64,000 nt of DNA from Vibrio hepatarius (lineage in GTDB: Bacteria; Pseudomonadota; Gammaproteobacteria; Enterobacterales; Vibrionaceae): contig NZ_LHPI01000009.1 of the NCBI RefSeq assembly GCF_001274785.1, positions 62,001 to 126,000 of the forward strand, written 5' to 3'. Within the stretch, counting starts at the first letter, position 1; each line of letters begins with the position of its first letter. Shown here one piece after another: positions 43,409 through 53,767 of this stretch. The notes beneath the pieces were generated by a model. It saw only the letters and a program-made list of their open reading frames with translations, was not told the origin of the DNA and did not search any database. The position numbers were made by a program, and so were the translations under genes.

Positions 43409-44167
43409 GTGAATCTTAAGCGATACAGCGTTGCCGGAGGCATTTCCTTGGCAGTACACGCCGCGTTTCTCGTCGTCGCACAAGAACCAAAAGTGTTTGC
43501 TATGCCAGCGGGCAACCAAACCACCTCTGTCTCAATCAACTTTACTTCACAGCCAGCACCAAAGGTCGCGGAAGTAACACCGCCTGCGGAGCAACCAGCA
43601 GAAACGGCGCCCGAGCCGACACCAGAGCCACCTCCGGTAAAAGAGCCACCAAAACCGAAGAAGCCAAAGCCTGAAGTAAAGAAAGAAAAACCTGTTAAGA
43701 AGCCGGTAGAGAAGAAACCACCGGTAAAAAAAGAAGTTCAGAAAAAACCAAAAACGACAGAAACCAAACCAGAGCCGAAGAAAGTCGTTAAAGAAAAGCC
43801 AGTAAAACAAGAAAAACCAACTCCAGACCAAGAGATCAGCGAATCTAAACCGACACCATCGAGTCAGGGTGTAACAGCACAGCCTGTGATGGTGGAAAGA
43901 CCGTCGTTTTTAAGCAGACCCACACCGCCTAAGTACCCGAGGCTGGCACGCAAACGCGGTATTGAGGGCGTGGCAACCTATGAAATCTGGCTGGATGAAA
44001 ACGGCAAACAAGTGAAGCAAGTATTGGTTTCTTCTTCTGGCGTCACGATGCTCGATAAATCAGCTCTGGATGCAATTAAAAAGTGGAAGTTCTCTCCACA
44101 CACAGTCGATGGCGTAAAAATGGCGCATCGAGTTCAAATACCCGTTCGCTTTAAATTGGATCGATAA
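43409..44167 (+). CDS. tonB: Energy transducer TonB (system 1)
   Basis: This 252-aa protein starts at GTG with an AGGG ribosome site. It has an N-terminal membrane helix (about 6-28), a long Pro/Lys/Glu-rich periplasm-spanning region (about 50-160, repeats of KPxxKKxV type), and a C-terminal TonB domain (about 165-252) with YPRLARKRGIEGVATYEIWLDE-like sequence. It carries proton-motive energy to outer-membrane heme and siderophore receptors. It leads the operon tonB-exbB-exbD-hutB-hutC-hutD and overlaps exbB by 1 nt. Confidence 0.93.
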   Translation: MNLKRYSVAGGISLAVHAAFLVVAQEPKVFAMPAGNQTTSVSINFTSQPAPKVAEVTPPAEQPAETAPEPTPEPPPVKEPPKPKKPKPEVKKEKPVKKPVEKKPPVKKEVQKKPKTTETKPEPKKVVKEKPVKQEKPTPDQEISESKPTPSSQGVTAQPVMVERPSFLSRPTPPKYPRLARKRGIEGVATYEIWLDENGKQVKQVLVSSSGVTMLDKSALDAIKKWKFSPHTVDGVKMAHRVQIPVRFKLDR

Positions 44168-44844
44168 TGGAACATTTACAACAAATTCAAGAAAACCTTG
44201 GCTTAATGGCATGGCCGTTAATGATTTGCTCAGCGCTCACTGTGATGATCGTTGTCGAGCGACTGTTTCAAGTCGTGATTAGTCTTGGGGTTGGCAAACG
44301 CGCGATTCGTGCCGAACTCAAACAGATATCACCCACTGAATCGCAGCAGATCGAAGAACTCGCTGACAAACTCGCACCACGTCGTCCACTGCTTTACAAA
44401 GGCGTGGCAATGCTGCTCGCGCATCATTCATTCTCCAAGACCTTGCGTGAAGATGCCGCCGGTATGTGGCTGCAAGAGAAGCGCCACCAGCTCAATTCTG
44501 GCCTACGATTGCTGACGCTTATTGGCGTGATCAGCCCACTAATCGGCCTGCTGGGGACAGTATTAGGCCTGATTGAAATGTTTAAAGGTGTCGCTGCATC
44601 AACGGGCAACATCACACCAAACGATCTTGCCGATGGACTGGGCTTAGCGATGCGCACTACCGCAGCAGGTCTGATGATCGCTCTGCCCGCAATTGCTGGT
44701 GCGCAGCTACTTGGTTTGTGGGCTGACAAAGTGATGGCAAAGCTTGAACATACACTCAACTACGTCAACTTGTGGTTAGAAGGCATCAGCGTGCAACACG
44801 TCGCGCTAGAGCGTAATGCCAAGCAATCCGAGGCACAAGCATGA
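44167..44844 (+). CDS. exbB: ExbB proton-channel subunit
   Basis: This 225-aa inner-membrane protein of the MotA/TolQ/ExbB family has three helices. The conserved segment LIGLLGTVLGLIEMFKGVAAS (about 125-145) and LAMRTTAAGLMIALPAI are the channel-forming parts. With ExbD it harvests proton flow to energise TonB. Its ATG overlaps the tonB stop, and its end overlaps exbD by 4 nt, so all three are translationally coupled. Confidence 0.95.
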   Translation: MEHLQQIQENLGLMAWPLMICSALTVMIVVERLFQVVISLGVGKRAIRAELKQISPTESQQIEELADKLAPRRPLLYKGVAMLLAHHSFSKTLREDAAGMWLQEKRHQLNSGLRLLTLIGVISPLIGLLGTVLGLIEMFKGVAASTGNITPNDLADGLGLAMRTTAAGLMIALPAIAGAQLLGLWADKVMAKLEHTLNYVNLWLEGISVQHVALERNAKQSEAQA

Positions 44845-45257
44845 TTAAGGTTAAACAGCCCGACAACCAGTTTGGCCTCACTCCGGACTTAACACCGCTG
44901 CTGGATATCATCTTTATCGTGATGGTATTCCTGATGCTGACCGCAGCGGTCAAGTTGGACTCGCTCGAAGTCGATCTGCCAACCACAGATTCGCAAGCCG
45001 TTTCAGAAGTTGATACTAAATCGATTACCGTCAATATCCTCGCAAGCGAACCTCACTGGGCAATCGACAGCAAGGAGTACCTTGATTGGAACAACTTTAC
45101 TATCGCGTTGTTGGAACAGCACAAATCGGATTCTAAACCGATTGTGATTGGCGCAGAAAAAACAGCGGATGTTCAACACCTCGTCAAGCTACTCGCTTTC
45201 CTGCAAGAAAACGGCATTCAAGCGACGCAGCTTCTCACCGAAGAATCAAAAGAGTAG
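44841..45257 (+). CDS. exbD: ExbD proton-channel subunit
   Basis: This 138-aa protein has a short cytoplasmic N terminus, one membrane helix carrying the key Asp in LTPLLDIIFIVMVFLML (about 17-33), and a periplasmic C-terminal domain. Its length and motif are typical of ExbD/TolR. It overlaps exbB by 4 nt and precedes hutB by 7 nt. It works with ExbB and TonB to power outer-membrane heme uptake. Confidence 0.95.
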   Translation: MIKVKQPDNQFGLTPDLTPLLDIIFIVMVFLMLTAAVKLDSLEVDLPTTDSQAVSEVDTKSITVNILASEPHWAIDSKEYLDWNNFTIALLEQHKSDSKPIVIGAEKTADVQHLVKLLAFLQENGIQATQLLTEESKE

Positions 45258-45264
45258 ACGTGAT

Positions 45265-46104
45265 ATGAAAAGCAACAGACTTATCGGTACGTTAACGGCG
45301 CTTGCGATGACATTCGCTGCGTCAAATGCATTGGCTGGTGAACGTATTATCAGCGCAGGTGCGGCGGTCACTGAACTAATCATCGCCTTAGAACAGCAAG
45401 ATAAACTGGTCGCAGTCGATGTCACCAGCCAGCTTCCAAGCGATCTCGCATTGCCTAAGATTGGCTATCATCGCCAGCTTTCTGCCGAGGGGCTCCTTGC
45501 TTTGGGCGCAGATCAGTTGATAGGTTCAGATGAAATGGGACCCGATGCGGCGCTGGATCAACTTAAATCTGCCGGTGTTTCGGTCGACATTGTGAATACC
45601 AAAGCGACCGCCGCAGGGCTACTCGAGCGCATTGATGAGATCGCCAAACTGACCGACGCTCAACCGCAAGCGGCAGCACTAAAGGTTCAGGTAAAGAATC
45701 AACTTCAATCGCTAAGCCAACAACCTCAAGCCGACGCGAAAAAGATTCTTTTCCTGCTTATCCACGAGGGAAGACCCGCTAACGTGGCAGGCAAAGACAC
45801 CACACCAAACGCGATCATCGAACTGGCAGGCGGGATTAACCCAGCAGCCGAAAAGCTGACCTCATACAAACCACTCTCGACTGAAGCTATGGTGGAAATG
45901 CAACCAGACATCATTTTAGTTAGCGGTCGCAGCTACGATAAGTTAGGCGGGGCGGATGAGATCCTTAAACGCATGCCAATGTTAGCAGCAACGCCTGCAG
46001 GTCAAAACAAACAGTTCATCACCATTGATGGGCACGCACTTGTCGGCGGATTAGGCCTACAAAGCTTGGCGGAAGCACAACGTATTCGCCAGTTGATTAA
46101 GTAG
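45265..46104 (+). CDS. hutB: Periplasmic heme-binding protein HutB
   Basis: The protein is 279 aa from the ATG at 45265, which begins a signal peptide (MKSNRLIGTLTALAMTFAASNALA). It is a class III substrate-binding protein of the HmuT/ChuT type: an RIISAGAAVTELIIALEQQDKLVAVD start, LPKIGYHRQLSAEGLLAL, and a long connecting helix. It delivers heme to the HutCD importer. The gene sits 7 nt after exbD and 8 nt before hutC. Confidence 0.93.
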   Translation: MKSNRLIGTLTALAMTFAASNALAGERIISAGAAVTELIIALEQQDKLVAVDVTSQLPSDLALPKIGYHRQLSAEGLLALGADQLIGSDEMGPDAALDQLKSAGVSVDIVNTKATAAGLLERIDEIAKLTDAQPQAAALKVQVKNQLQSLSQQPQADAKKILFLLIHEGRPANVAGKDTTPNAIIELAGGINPAAEKLTSYKPLSTEAMVEMQPDIILVSGRSYDKLGGADEILKRMPMLAATPAGQNKQFITIDGHALVGGLGLQSLAEAQRIRQLIK

Positions 46105-46112
46105 TCTTTCCC

Positions 46113-47150
46113 GTGTTGCTGCGCCGCCTTCCCCTTTATGCCAACGTGCTGGTGTTTAGTATCGCACTTGGATTAACCGCGCTTAGTTCGGTGACTGTTG
46201 GGGCGATGAACATTGGGTTTGTCGATAGCATCCAAAGCCTACTGCTGCGCTCGGATACTGTTGCGCCACACATCAACCTAGTGGTCAATGAGATCCGCTT
46301 CCCGCGAACAGTGTTGTGCATGTTGGTTGGGGCAATCCTTGCAATTTGCGGCACGGTCATGCAAGGGCTGTTTCGCAACCCACTTGCAGAACCAGGGATT
46401 ATCGGTGTGTCGGCGGGCGCATCCCTCGGTGCTGCCTTTGCAATCGTCCTGTTTGCCGAAATCAGTGCGCAATATCCGCAGTTCATGAATCTCGCCGCGG
46501 TACCTTTTTTTGCTTTCTTGGGCGGAGCACTAACGACCGTGCTGGTATACAAACTCGGGACAGGAAAATCAGGCACGTCGGTCACCATTATGCTGCTGGC
46601 TGGGGTTGCGATCAGCGCTCTCTCCGGTGCAGGCATCGGCTATATGAACTTTATCGCCGACGACCAAATGCTGCGTGACCTATCACTTTGGTCAATGGGC
46701 TCCCTAGCTGGCGCAAACTGGACCAGTATTGCGCTCTGCGCGGTCACGCTGCTGTTCTTGATGCTGGTGTTTATGCGCAAAGCGATGGCGCTTAATGCAT
46801 TATTGCTCGGAGAAGCCGAAGCCAGCCATTTAGGTATTCCTGTTCAGCCTCTTAAGCGACAGTTAATCCTGCTTACCGCAGTTGGCGTGGGAATGACCGT
46901 TAGCGTGTCTGGCATGATCGGCTTTATTGGCTTGGTGATCCCACACTTAGGACGAATGCTCGCTGGACCTGACCATAGAACTTTATTGCCGATTTCGGCG
47001 CTGATGGGGGCTTTGCTGCTCACGTTAGCCGATATGTATTCTCGTGTCGCCGTAGCGCCAGCAGAGCTACCTGTCGGTATTGTCACCGCGATCATCGGCG
47101 CACCCTTTTTCATCTACTTGCTGTTTAAACAAAAAGGAAGAATTCTGTGA
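46113..47150 (+). CDS. hutC: Heme ABC permease HutC
   Basis: This 345-aa FecCD-type permease starts at GTG and has about ten helices. Conserved segments include RFPRTVLCMLVGAILAICGTVMQGLFRNPLAEPGIIG and the late GFIGLVIPHLGRMLAGPDHR that contacts the ATPase. It moves heme across the inner membrane with HutD. Its stop codon overlaps the hutD start. Confidence 0.94.
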   Translation: MLLRRLPLYANVLVFSIALGLTALSSVTVGAMNIGFVDSIQSLLLRSDTVAPHINLVVNEIRFPRTVLCMLVGAILAICGTVMQGLFRNPLAEPGIIGVSAGASLGAAFAIVLFAEISAQYPQFMNLAAVPFFAFLGGALTTVLVYKLGTGKSGTSVTIMLLAGVAISALSGAGIGYMNFIADDQMLRDLSLWSMGSLAGANWTSIALCAVTLLFLMLVFMRKAMALNALLLGEAEASHLGIPVQPLKRQLILLTAVGVGMTVSVSGMIGFIGLVIPHLGRMLAGPDHRTLLPISALMGALLLTLADMYSRVAVAPAELPVGIVTAIIGAPFFIYLLFKQKGRIL

Positions 47151-47932
47151 TGGGCGAGGTTGTCCTTTCTGGCAAACGCATTCACATGCAGTTTGGCAAA
47201 CGCACGGTGCTCGATAACATCGATATTGATATTCGCGCTGGTGAAGTGACTACGTTGCTAGGCCCAAACGGTGCAGGCAAGAGTACTCTGTTGAAGCTGT
47301 TATGCGACGAAATCCCATCGCGCCAAGACATTCGTTATTTTGGTGTGGAGAAGCAAAAGTGGCCAAAAGACCAACTCGCCAAGCATTTGGGAATGTTGCC
47401 GCAGCACAGCACGCTCAGCTTTCCTTTTTTAGCACATGAAGTGGTAGAACTCGGTGCGATTCCGCTTAACTTGCCTAATAAGCAAACCAAACAGTTAGCG
47501 CAAAAATACATGGCGCTGACTGATGTAACGCACTTAAGCGAGCGTCTCTACCCTTCTCTATCCGGTGGTGAGAAACAGCGTTTGCACTTAGCGCGAGTAT
47601 TGGTACAACTCGACCAGTCAGAGCAACAGAAGATCCTGATGCTCGATGAGCCAACGTCAGCGTTGGACCTTGCCCACCAGCACAATACGTTGAAGATCGC
47701 GAGACAAATGGCCGACGAACACAACGCCGCGGTCATTGTGGTGCTTCACGACCTCAACCTTGCCGCGCAATACTCTGACCGAATGGTGATTCTGAATGAC
47801 GGTAAGATTGTCTGTGACAACACGCCGTGGAAGGCACTCAAAGCAGAAACGATTGAGCAAGTTTACGGCTACAAGTGCCTAATCTCTCAGCACCCATCGA
47901 TGAACTTTCCTGTCGTTCATCCCGCCGCATAA
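47150..47932 (+). CDS. hutD: Heme ABC ATPase HutD
   Basis: The protein is 260 aa from the ATG at 47150; a GTG 3 nt earlier is also usable behind the AAGGAAG ribosome site. Walker A GPNGAGKST, signature LSGGEKQRLHLARV, Walker B ILMLDEPTSALD and the switch His of VLHDLNLAAQY are clear. It is an HmuV-type ATPase powering HutC. It ends the tonB-hut operon and is followed by a hairpin. Confidence 0.95.
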   Translation: MGEVVLSGKRIHMQFGKRTVLDNIDIDIRAGEVTTLLGPNGAGKSTLLKLLCDEIPSRQDIRYFGVEKQKWPKDQLAKHLGMLPQHSTLSFPFLAHEVVELGAIPLNLPNKQTKQLAQKYMALTDVTHLSERLYPSLSGGEKQRLHLARVLVQLDQSEQQKILMLDEPTSALDLAHQHNTLKIARQMADEHNAAVIVVLHDLNLAAQYSDRMVILNDGKIVCDNTPWKALKAETIEQVYGYKCLISQHPSMNFPVVHPAA

Positions 47933-47933
47933 G

Positions 47934-47963
47934 TTTGCTTCCCCAACCACTCGGGAAAGCAAA
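47934..47963. terminator. Hairpin between hutD and ppsR
   Basis: TTTGCTT plus CCC pairs with GGG plus AAGCAAA with one bulged A around a 9-nt loop. It lies between the two convergent genes. Confidence 0.65.
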
Positions 47964-47976
47964 TCAATTGATGTGA

Positions 47977-48810
47977 CTACAGCAGTCGGCGTCTTAACCC
48001 GGATTTTTCCAGAATCCGCGTTGAAATCTCTTCTACCGACAATGAAGAGGTATTGATGTAGGGAATCGCTTCACGTCTGAACAAAGCTTCCACACTCGCC
48101 AATTCTGAAAGACATTGCTCGGTACTCGCGTACTCACTGCCAGCCAAACGGTTTTCGCGGATTTCCGTCAAGCGCTCTGGGTCAATCGTCAATCCAAACA
48201 GCTTATGACGATGTATTTCGAATTCAGGCAGTAATCTTAAGCGTTTGATGTCTTCTTCGATAAACGGGTAATTCACTACCCGCAAGCCAAATTGCATCGC
48301 CATGTACAAGCTGGTTGGTGTTTTGCCACTGCGAGAAACGCCGAGCAAGATAATGTCCGCTTGTTCGAGCCCTTTCAGCGTAATGCCATCATCGTGCGCT
48401 AAAGTGTATTCGATCGCTGCTATACGGTCGAAATAGGTGTCTGAATCTTTGCCCACACTGCGCGAACGTTGCAGCTTTGGTTCGGGCTCCATGTGGATAT
48501 CGTCTCCGACTTTCTGCACGATGCTTTCTAGCACGTCGTAGCAGTGTGCTGGTGCATTAAGCAGCAACTGTCTTAGCTCTGGGATCACAATAGAGAAAAA
48601 CACTAGTGGTTTCACGCCATTTAGACGATATGATATTCCAATTTCTTTAAGAAGGTCAGCAAGTTTGTCTTCACTTTCGACAAACGGAAAGGTTTTTTCA
48701 TTTGCTTTAAATGAAAATTGACCCAAAACAACATGGCCCAACGTCTCACATGTTATGGCCGTTCCATCAGAAACATAGAATACATCACGACTTTGAATAT
48801 CAATTTGCAT
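47977..48810 (-). CDS. ppsR: PEP synthase regulatory protein (DUF299 kinase/phosphorylase)
   Basis: This 277-aa bifunctional regulator inactivates PEP synthase by ADP-dependent phosphorylation and reactivates it by phosphate-dependent dephosphorylation. The P-loop [19 protein letters not shown] (about 154-172) and the N-terminal [17 protein letters not shown] are characteristic. It is divergent from ppsA, the substrate enzyme, as in other gammaproteobacteria. Confidence 0.95.
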   Translation of the reverse strand: MQIDIQSRDVFYVSDGTAITCETLGHVVLGQFSFKANEKTFPFVESEDKLADLLKEIGISYRLNGVKPLVFFSIVIPELRQLLLNAPAHCYDVLESIVQKVGDDIHMEPEPKLQRSRSVGKDSDTYFDRIAAIEYTLAHDDGITLKGLEQADIILLGVSRSGKTPTSLYMAMQFGLRVVNYPFIEEDIKRLRLLPEFEIHRHKLFGLTIDPERLTEIRENRLAGSEYASTEQCLSELASVEALFRREAIPYINTSSLSVEEISTRILEKSGLRRRLL

Positions 48811-48989
48811 TTTTTATTTAAACTTTCAAATTCTTTTGAGTAGGATGGACACCATAATATAGATAAAAAAACTTGGTTGACTATTACGTCCCCCACAGCT
48901 TTGAAAATTTGTTAAAAATTTTTTGAGCGTTTGCGTAATCGTTTGCCTATTTAAGTCCCTACAAAGCTGCAATGTTTCTGGAGTTAGAC

Positions 48990-51362
48990 ATGCAAAACAA
49001 TACCCTCTGGTTCAATAGCCTATCCATGGAAGATGTCGACAAAGTCGGCGGTAAAAATGCTTCACTTGGTGAAATGGTCTCAAACCTTTCAAATGCTGGC
49101 GTTTCGGTACCGAACGGTTTCGCAACGACCTCATACGCTTTCAATCAGTTTTTAGATTTCGAAGGCTTGGATGAGCGAATTCACCAACTACTTGATGAAC
49201 TAGACGTTGAAGATGTAGACGCTCTGCGCAAGACAGGTGCTACTATTCGTCAATGGGTTTTAGACGCTCCCTTCCCTGCGGATCTTGAGCAAGATATCCG
49301 TGCTAACTACGATGAGTTAGTAGAAGGTAACCCTGAGCTTTCTGTCGCGGTTCGTTCATCTGCAACTGCAGAAGACTTACCTGACGCCTCGTTTGCAGGT
49401 CAGCAAGAAACGTTTCTTAACGTGAAAGGCATTGATGCTGTGCTAGAAGCCACTAAGCACGTATACGCATCACTATTTAATGACCGCGCTATCTCTTACC
49501 GCGTACACCAAGGCTTCGACCACCGTGGCATCTCGCTTTCAGCGGGTATCCAGCGCATGGTGCGTTCAGACAAAGCCTCTTCAGGTGTAATGTTCACCCT
49601 AGATACAGAATCAGGCTTCGACCAAGTGGTTTTCATCACTTCGTCTTGGGGTCTGGGTGAAATGGTAGTGCAGGGCGCAGTTAACCCTGATGAGTTCTAC
49701 GTTCACAAACCAATGTTGGAAGCGGGTCAGCATCCAATCGTGAAGAAGACTTTTGGTTCTAAGCTCATCAAGATGATCTACTCAACAAACCAAGAGATTG
49801 GTAAGCAAGTCGACATCATTGATACTTCAGAAGAAGAGCGCAACCAGTTCTCTCTTAACGACGAAGAGATCAAAGAGCTAGCAAAACAAGCGATGATCAT
49901 CGAGAAGCACTACCAGCGTCCAATGGACATTGAGTGGGCGAAAGATGGTATCGACGGCAAGCTATACATCGTACAGGCTCGTCCAGAAACGGTATGTTCA
50001 CAAAGTGAGCAGAACGTAGTTGAGCGTTACGAACTAAACAACAAAGCAGACGTTCTGATCGAAGGTCGTGCTATCGGTCAGCGTATCGGTAGCGGTCCAG
50101 TGCGTCTTGTAGATTCTCTTGACCAAATGTCATTGGTTCAAGACGGCGACGTGCTGGTAACAGACATGACTGACCCAGATTGGGAACCAGTGATGAAGAA
50201 AGCCTCTGCGATCGTGACCAACCGCGGCGGACGTACTTGTCACGCAGCGATCATCGCTCGTGAGCTGGGCATTCCAGCTATTGTTGGTTGTGGCAACGCA
50301 ACAGAGAGCCTGACTGACGGTCAAACGGTAACAGTTTCATGTGCGGAAGGCGAAACGGGTTACGTTTACCAAGGTGAGCTGGACTTCGAAATCAAACGTT
50401 CTTCGGTTGATGAACTACCATTGCTACCAACTAAAGTGATGATGAACGTCGGTAACCCAGACCGTGCGTTCGACTTCGCTCAGATTCCAAACGAAGGTGT
50501 GGGCCTTGCTCGTCTAGAATTCATCATCAACAAGATGATCGGCATTCACCCGAAAGCACTGCTAAACTTCGACGCACAAAGCGATGAGCTAAAAGCAGAA
50601 ATTACCCAGCGTATCCGCGGTTACAAAGATCCTATCGACTTCTACGTTAGCAAGCTAACCGAAGGCGTCGCGACAATTGCAGCTGCATTCTGGCCAAAAC
50701 GCGTAATCGTGCGTATGTCTGACTTTAAGTCGAACGAGTACAGCAACTTGGTTGGCGGCCGCAGCTACGAGCCACACGAAGAGAACCCAATGCTTGGTTT
50801 CCGTGGTGCTTCACGTTACATCTCTCCAGTGTTTGAAGATTGTTTCGAACTAGAAACTCAAGCAATCAAGCGCGTACGCAATGAGATGGGTCTGAAGAAC
50901 GTTGAAATCATGATTCCATTTGTTCGCACTCCAAGCGAAGCAGCATCGGTGATTGATCTGCTCGCGAAGTTCGACTTACGTCGTGGCGACCAAGGCCTGA
51001 AAGTCATCATGATGTGTGAACTGCCATCAAACGCAGTATTGGCGGATGAGTTCTTGAAGTACTTCGACGGCTTCTCTATCGGTTCAAACGACATGACTCA
51101 GCTAACGCTTGGTCTTGACCGTGACTCTGGCGACGTGGCGCACTTGTTCGACGAGCGTAACCCTGCGGTGAAAGCGATGCTGAAGATGGCGATTGACGCA
51201 GCAACCAAAGCGGGCAAATACGTGGGTATTTGTGGCCAAGGTCCTTCAGACCACGAAGACCTTGCTGAATGGCTAATGGAACAAGGCATTAGCTCGGTAT
51301 CGCTTAACCCTGATACGGTGATCGATACTTGGTTAAAACTTGGTGAAGTGTCAGGTAAATAA
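48990..51362 (+). CDS. ppsA: Phosphoenolpyruvate synthase
   Basis: The protein is 790 aa from the ATG at 48990, placed behind a GGAG ribosome site; an ATG 18 nt earlier lacks one. It converts pyruvate and ATP to PEP, AMP and phosphate in gluconeogenesis. The N-terminal ATP-grasp domain shows [12 protein letters not shown] and [20 protein letters not shown]. The central swivelling domain carries the catalytic His in [21 protein letters not shown] (about 412-432), and the C-terminal TIM barrel includes [20 protein letters not shown]. Length is as expected. It is divergent from ppsR and monocistronic. Confidence 0.96.
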   Translation: MQNNTLWFNSLSMEDVDKVGGKNASLGEMVSNLSNAGVSVPNGFATTSYAFNQFLDFEGLDERIHQLLDELDVEDVDALRKTGATIRQWVLDAPFPADLEQDIRANYDELVEGNPELSVAVRSSATAEDLPDASFAGQQETFLNVKGIDAVLEATKHVYASLFNDRAISYRVHQGFDHRGISLSAGIQRMVRSDKASSGVMFTLDTESGFDQVVFITSSWGLGEMVVQGAVNPDEFYVHKPMLEAGQHPIVKKTFGSKLIKMIYSTNQEIGKQVDIIDTSEEERNQFSLNDEEIKELAKQAMIIEKHYQRPMDIEWAKDGIDGKLYIVQARPETVCSQSEQNVVERYELNNKADVLIEGRAIGQRIGSGPVRLVDSLDQMSLVQDGDVLVTDMTDPDWEPVMKKASAIVTNRGGRTCHAAIIARELGIPAIVGCGNATESLTDGQTVTVSCAEGETGYVYQGELDFEIKRSSVDELPLLPTKVMMNVGNPDRAFDFAQIPNEGVGLARLEFIINKMIGIHPKALLNFDAQSDELKAEITQRIRGYKDPIDFYVSKLTEGVATIAAAFWPKRVIVRMSDFKSNEYSNLVGGRSYEPHEENPMLGFRGASRYISPVFEDCFELETQAIKRVRNEMGLKNVEIMIPFVRTPSEAASVIDLLAKFDLRRGDQGLKVIMMCELPSNAVLADEFLKYFDGFSIGSNDMTQLTLGLDRDSGDVAHLFDERNPAVKAMLKMAIDAATKAGKYVGICGQGPSDHEDLAEWLMEQGISSVSLNPDTVIDTWLKLGEVSGK

Positions 51363-51370
51363 CAGAAACA

Positions 51371-51399
51371 AAAAGGCGGCTAAATTAGCCGCCTTTTTT
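51371..51399 (+). terminator. Intrinsic terminator of ppsA
   Basis: GGCGGCTAA/TTAGCCGCC with flanking A and T runs lies 8 nt after the ppsA stop. The A-run also gives a U-tract on the minus strand, so it may serve ompW as well. Confidence 0.9.
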
Positions 51400-51418
51400 A
51401 TGCTCGGGTTAAACGAGA

Positions 51419-52063
51419 TTAGAACTTGTAACCACCGCCGATCATAAATACCCATGGGTCGATATCAACGTCAGTTTTGTATTTAGTCGTTCCTGCTTTA
51501 TAGCTTGCTTCAGTTTCAATATCGATGTACCAAACTGATGCATTAACAAACCAATCGTCGTTTAGCATGTAGTCAACACCTGCATTCGCTGCTAGACCCC
51601 ATGAATCATCTAAATCTAGATCACTAAGTCCCGCACCTTTACCAGTACCGTTAAAGCCCTCATCAAAGAAGAACGTGTAGTTAATACCCGCGCCGACGTA
51701 AGGACGTAGTTTGCTTTCCGCCTGCCCAAAGTAGTATTGAAGCATAAATGTTGGTGGCAGGTGTTTGGTGTCCGCGATAGTCCCTAAGTCTAGTAGGTCT
51801 GTTTTAATATCGTGGCTAAAAGGAGTAGCAGCTAGCACTTCAAAACTGATGTTATCAGTGATCATGTAACCAAGAGTTAAGCCAAGCTGAGTGTCAGATT
51901 TTACTTCTAGCTCATCACTAGAACCTAGGATGTCGTCGCTGCTGTCATTCGGTACTACTGCTGCCAGGCCACCGCGAACGATGAAGTCACCTTCTTTGTG
52001 AGCAAGAGCATTTCCTGAGGCTAGAACAGCTAAAACCGCAATACCGCATAATGTTTTATTCAT
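51419..52063 (-). CDS. ompW: OmpW-family outer-membrane protein
   Basis: This 214-aa protein has a signal peptide (to about residue 21) and the eight-strand barrel pattern of OmpW, ending in a C-terminal aromatic residue (GGGYKF). Family segments include FIVRGGLAAVVPNDSSDD and LGLTLGYMITDNISFEVLAATPFSHDI. OmpW-type barrels pass small hydrophobic molecules and are salt- and iron-responsive in Vibrio. It is monocistronic and convergent with ppsA. Confidence 0.94.
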   Translation of the reverse strand: MNKTLCGIAVLAVLASGNALAHKEGDFIVRGGLAAVVPNDSSDDILGSSDELEVKSDTQLGLTLGYMITDNISFEVLAATPFSHDIKTDLLDLGTIADTKHLPPTFMLQYYFGQAESKLRPYVGAGINYTFFFDEGFNGTGKGAGLSDLDLDDSWGLAANAGVDYMLNDDWFVNASVWYIDIETEASYKAGTTKYKTDVDIDPWVFMIGGGYKF

Positions 52064-52276
52064 TTTTGATTTCCTTAACGTAGGGCTTTTTTATTAATGA
52101 GTTATCAAGTCATTTTTATTTTGCGAGCAAGGTAACACACAATAACCTTACCTTTTTGATGGAAATCAATTTGTATCATATGGTTATTACTTTGATTACA
52201 TTTCTCACGACAAGATCACAAATTAAAGAAACAATATCGACATTTATGTAATGCAACTTTTGCGTACATCACATAC

Positions 52277-52303
52277 AAAAAAAGCTCCCGAAGGAGCTTT
52301 TTG
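52277..52303 (-). terminator. Intrinsic terminator of the M23 peptidase gene
   Basis: AAAAGCTCC-CGAA-GGAGCTTTT lies just past the stop of the minus-strand M23 gene. On the minus strand it is followed by TTTTTTTGT. Confidence 0.9.
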
Positions 52304-52317
52304 ATTACATAAATGAG

Positions 52318-53625
52318 TTAACCCGTCGTGCTTGATAAGCTTTGTCTGACCAACTCCAACTCTTGTTGTTTGAGCATTTGGTCAAGCTCATCCCGACGCT
52401 GCTTAAATGCCGCCATTTCTTTTTTCGGCACCGAGTTTGCCATTGGAATGTTGGCTTTCATCGCGTTAACCGGACGACCGCGGTCAATCAACTCATAGTG
52501 AATATGCGGCCCAGTCACTCGGCCTGTTGCACCGGCTAAACCGATACGTTGTCCACGCAGAATTTTCTGCCCTTTACGCACCAGAATTTTACTTAGATGC
52601 AAATAGCGAGTTTTGTAGCGACTGCCGTGCTGAATCACCACATAGTTACCCGCATAAGGGTGCTTACGCGTCATGACCACAACACCATCACCCGTTGACA
52701 CAATCGGTGTTCCTGTTGGCGTCGCCCAGTCGGTACCGTTGTGAGGAGACACTCGTCCGGTCACTGGGTGTTTACGATTCGGGTTAAAGTGAGAACTGAG
52801 TCGATACCCGCCAACCACAGGCTTACGTTGAAACGCACGCTGAAGGCTGTCACCGTTTTTGTCGTAGTACTGGCCGTCGCTATGAAGATACGCCGTCAAT
52901 TCACGACCACGGTTAACAATGCGCACTGCTTGCAGTTCACGGTTACCCGTTAACGTGCCGTTGACCGATTGCTTAGACTGCACGACTTCAAACTTATCTC
53001 CCGCTCGTAGATCACGTCCGAAGTTAACCTTATCTTTTAACAGCGTCACGATTTGGCTGATCTCGTTATTTCCTAAACCCAGCGCATGGGCAGAAGTTGA
53101 GAAGCTACCGTTGATCTCTCCGATCATCGCGTACGATTTCCAGTCACCAGGAATCTTTACATCTTTAAATTCGAAGCTGCCGTCATCAAGGCGGGTATAC
53201 ACCGCACTTTCAACAAGGCTGAACTCCAATTCCATTTTTTTCAGCGTACCGCTCTTTTCACCGCGCCAAAAACGCAGTTTATGGCCTGGTTTGAGCGTAT
53301 CTAATGCGAGATAGTTGAGATCTGTGGCCATCACGCTCATCAGTTCGCTGTAACCAAATCCAAGTTGGTCAAAAATCGAGCTTAGGTTGTCACCCGGCTG
53401 AATAACGTATTCGTAATCCGGGACGTTTACCACTTGGTGCTCTGTCTGAAGAATATCAGCAACAATTTCAGATTCGGGAATAGACAGGTCAATCGTACGG
53501 GTAAGAGAGCTATTGTTATTTGCAGAAGAAAGTGCCATCGCCGCCACAATTGGTAGGCTTATAATCAGCAACTTTTTACGCTTAGAAAGCTCATTTAGGC
53601 GATTTTTTATTGTATCCGCTCGCAC
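52318..53625 (-). CDS. LysM and M23 peptidoglycan endopeptidase (ShyA-like)
   Basis: This 435-aa protein has an N-terminal membrane segment (about 18-36), a LysM-like domain (about 67-115, YVIQPGDNLSSIFDQLGFG), a middle OapA/Csd3-like domain, and a C-terminal M23 domain. The zinc site is visible as HNGTDWATP (HxxxD) and HIHYE (HxH). It cuts the cross-links of peptidoglycan to allow wall growth. Domain order and length match Vibrio ShyA and E. coli MepM. Such genes can be zinc-regulated or constitutive, and no Zur box is obvious here. Confidence 0.93.
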   Translation of the reverse strand: MRADTIKNRLNELSKRKKLLIISLPIVAAMALSSANNNSSLTRTIDLSIPESEIVADILQTEHQVVNVPDYEYVIQPGDNLSSIFDQLGFGYSELMSVMATDLNYLALDTLKPGHKLRFWRGEKSGTLKKMELEFSLVESAVYTRLDDGSFEFKDVKIPGDWKSYAMIGEINGSFSTSAHALGLGNNEISQIVTLLKDKVNFGRDLRAGDKFEVVQSKQSVNGTLTGNRELQAVRIVNRGRELTAYLHSDGQYYDKNGDSLQRAFQRKPVVGGYRLSSHFNPNRKHPVTGRVSPHNGTDWATPTGTPIVSTGDGVVVMTRKHPYAGNYVVIQHGSRYKTRYLHLSKILVRKGQKILRGQRIGLAGATGRVTGPHIHYELIDRGRPVNAMKANIPMANSVPKKEMAAFKQRRDELDQMLKQQELELVRQSLSSTTG

Positions 53626-53721
53626 CGGTTTACCCTTAAGTACAAAATTAAGGCGTTAAGGGTACGAATTTCTTCAAACTTTGTCACCTGAGTAATGTAA
53701 GAATTGGCTCAAAAAAACCGC

Positions 53722-53748
53722 AAAAAAGGCTCCATAGGAGCCTTTTTA
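53722..53748 (-). terminator. Intrinsic terminator of the CBM48-like gene
   Basis: AAAAAGGCTCC-ATA-GGAGCCTTTTT is a perfect 11-bp stem 20 nt after the stop of the minus-strand CBM48-like gene. Confidence 0.9.
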
Positions 53749-53767
53749 GAGAAGTTCGCAGCAATTG

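Noticed and set aside
43240-43539. 99-codon minus-strand frame antisense to the start of tonB
   Set aside because: It is in a different frame from the hutW remnant and runs through the tonB N terminus; no export signal or family resemblance.
43547-43810. Repeat element or CRISPR-like array in tonB
   Set aside because: The repeated AAACC/AAGAAG units are codons of the Pro/Lys spacer of TonB, not spaced direct repeats.
43547-43831. Trp/Phe/Leu-rich minus-strand frame
   Set aside because: It is the antisense of the Pro/Lys-rich repeat region of tonB, which explains its composition.
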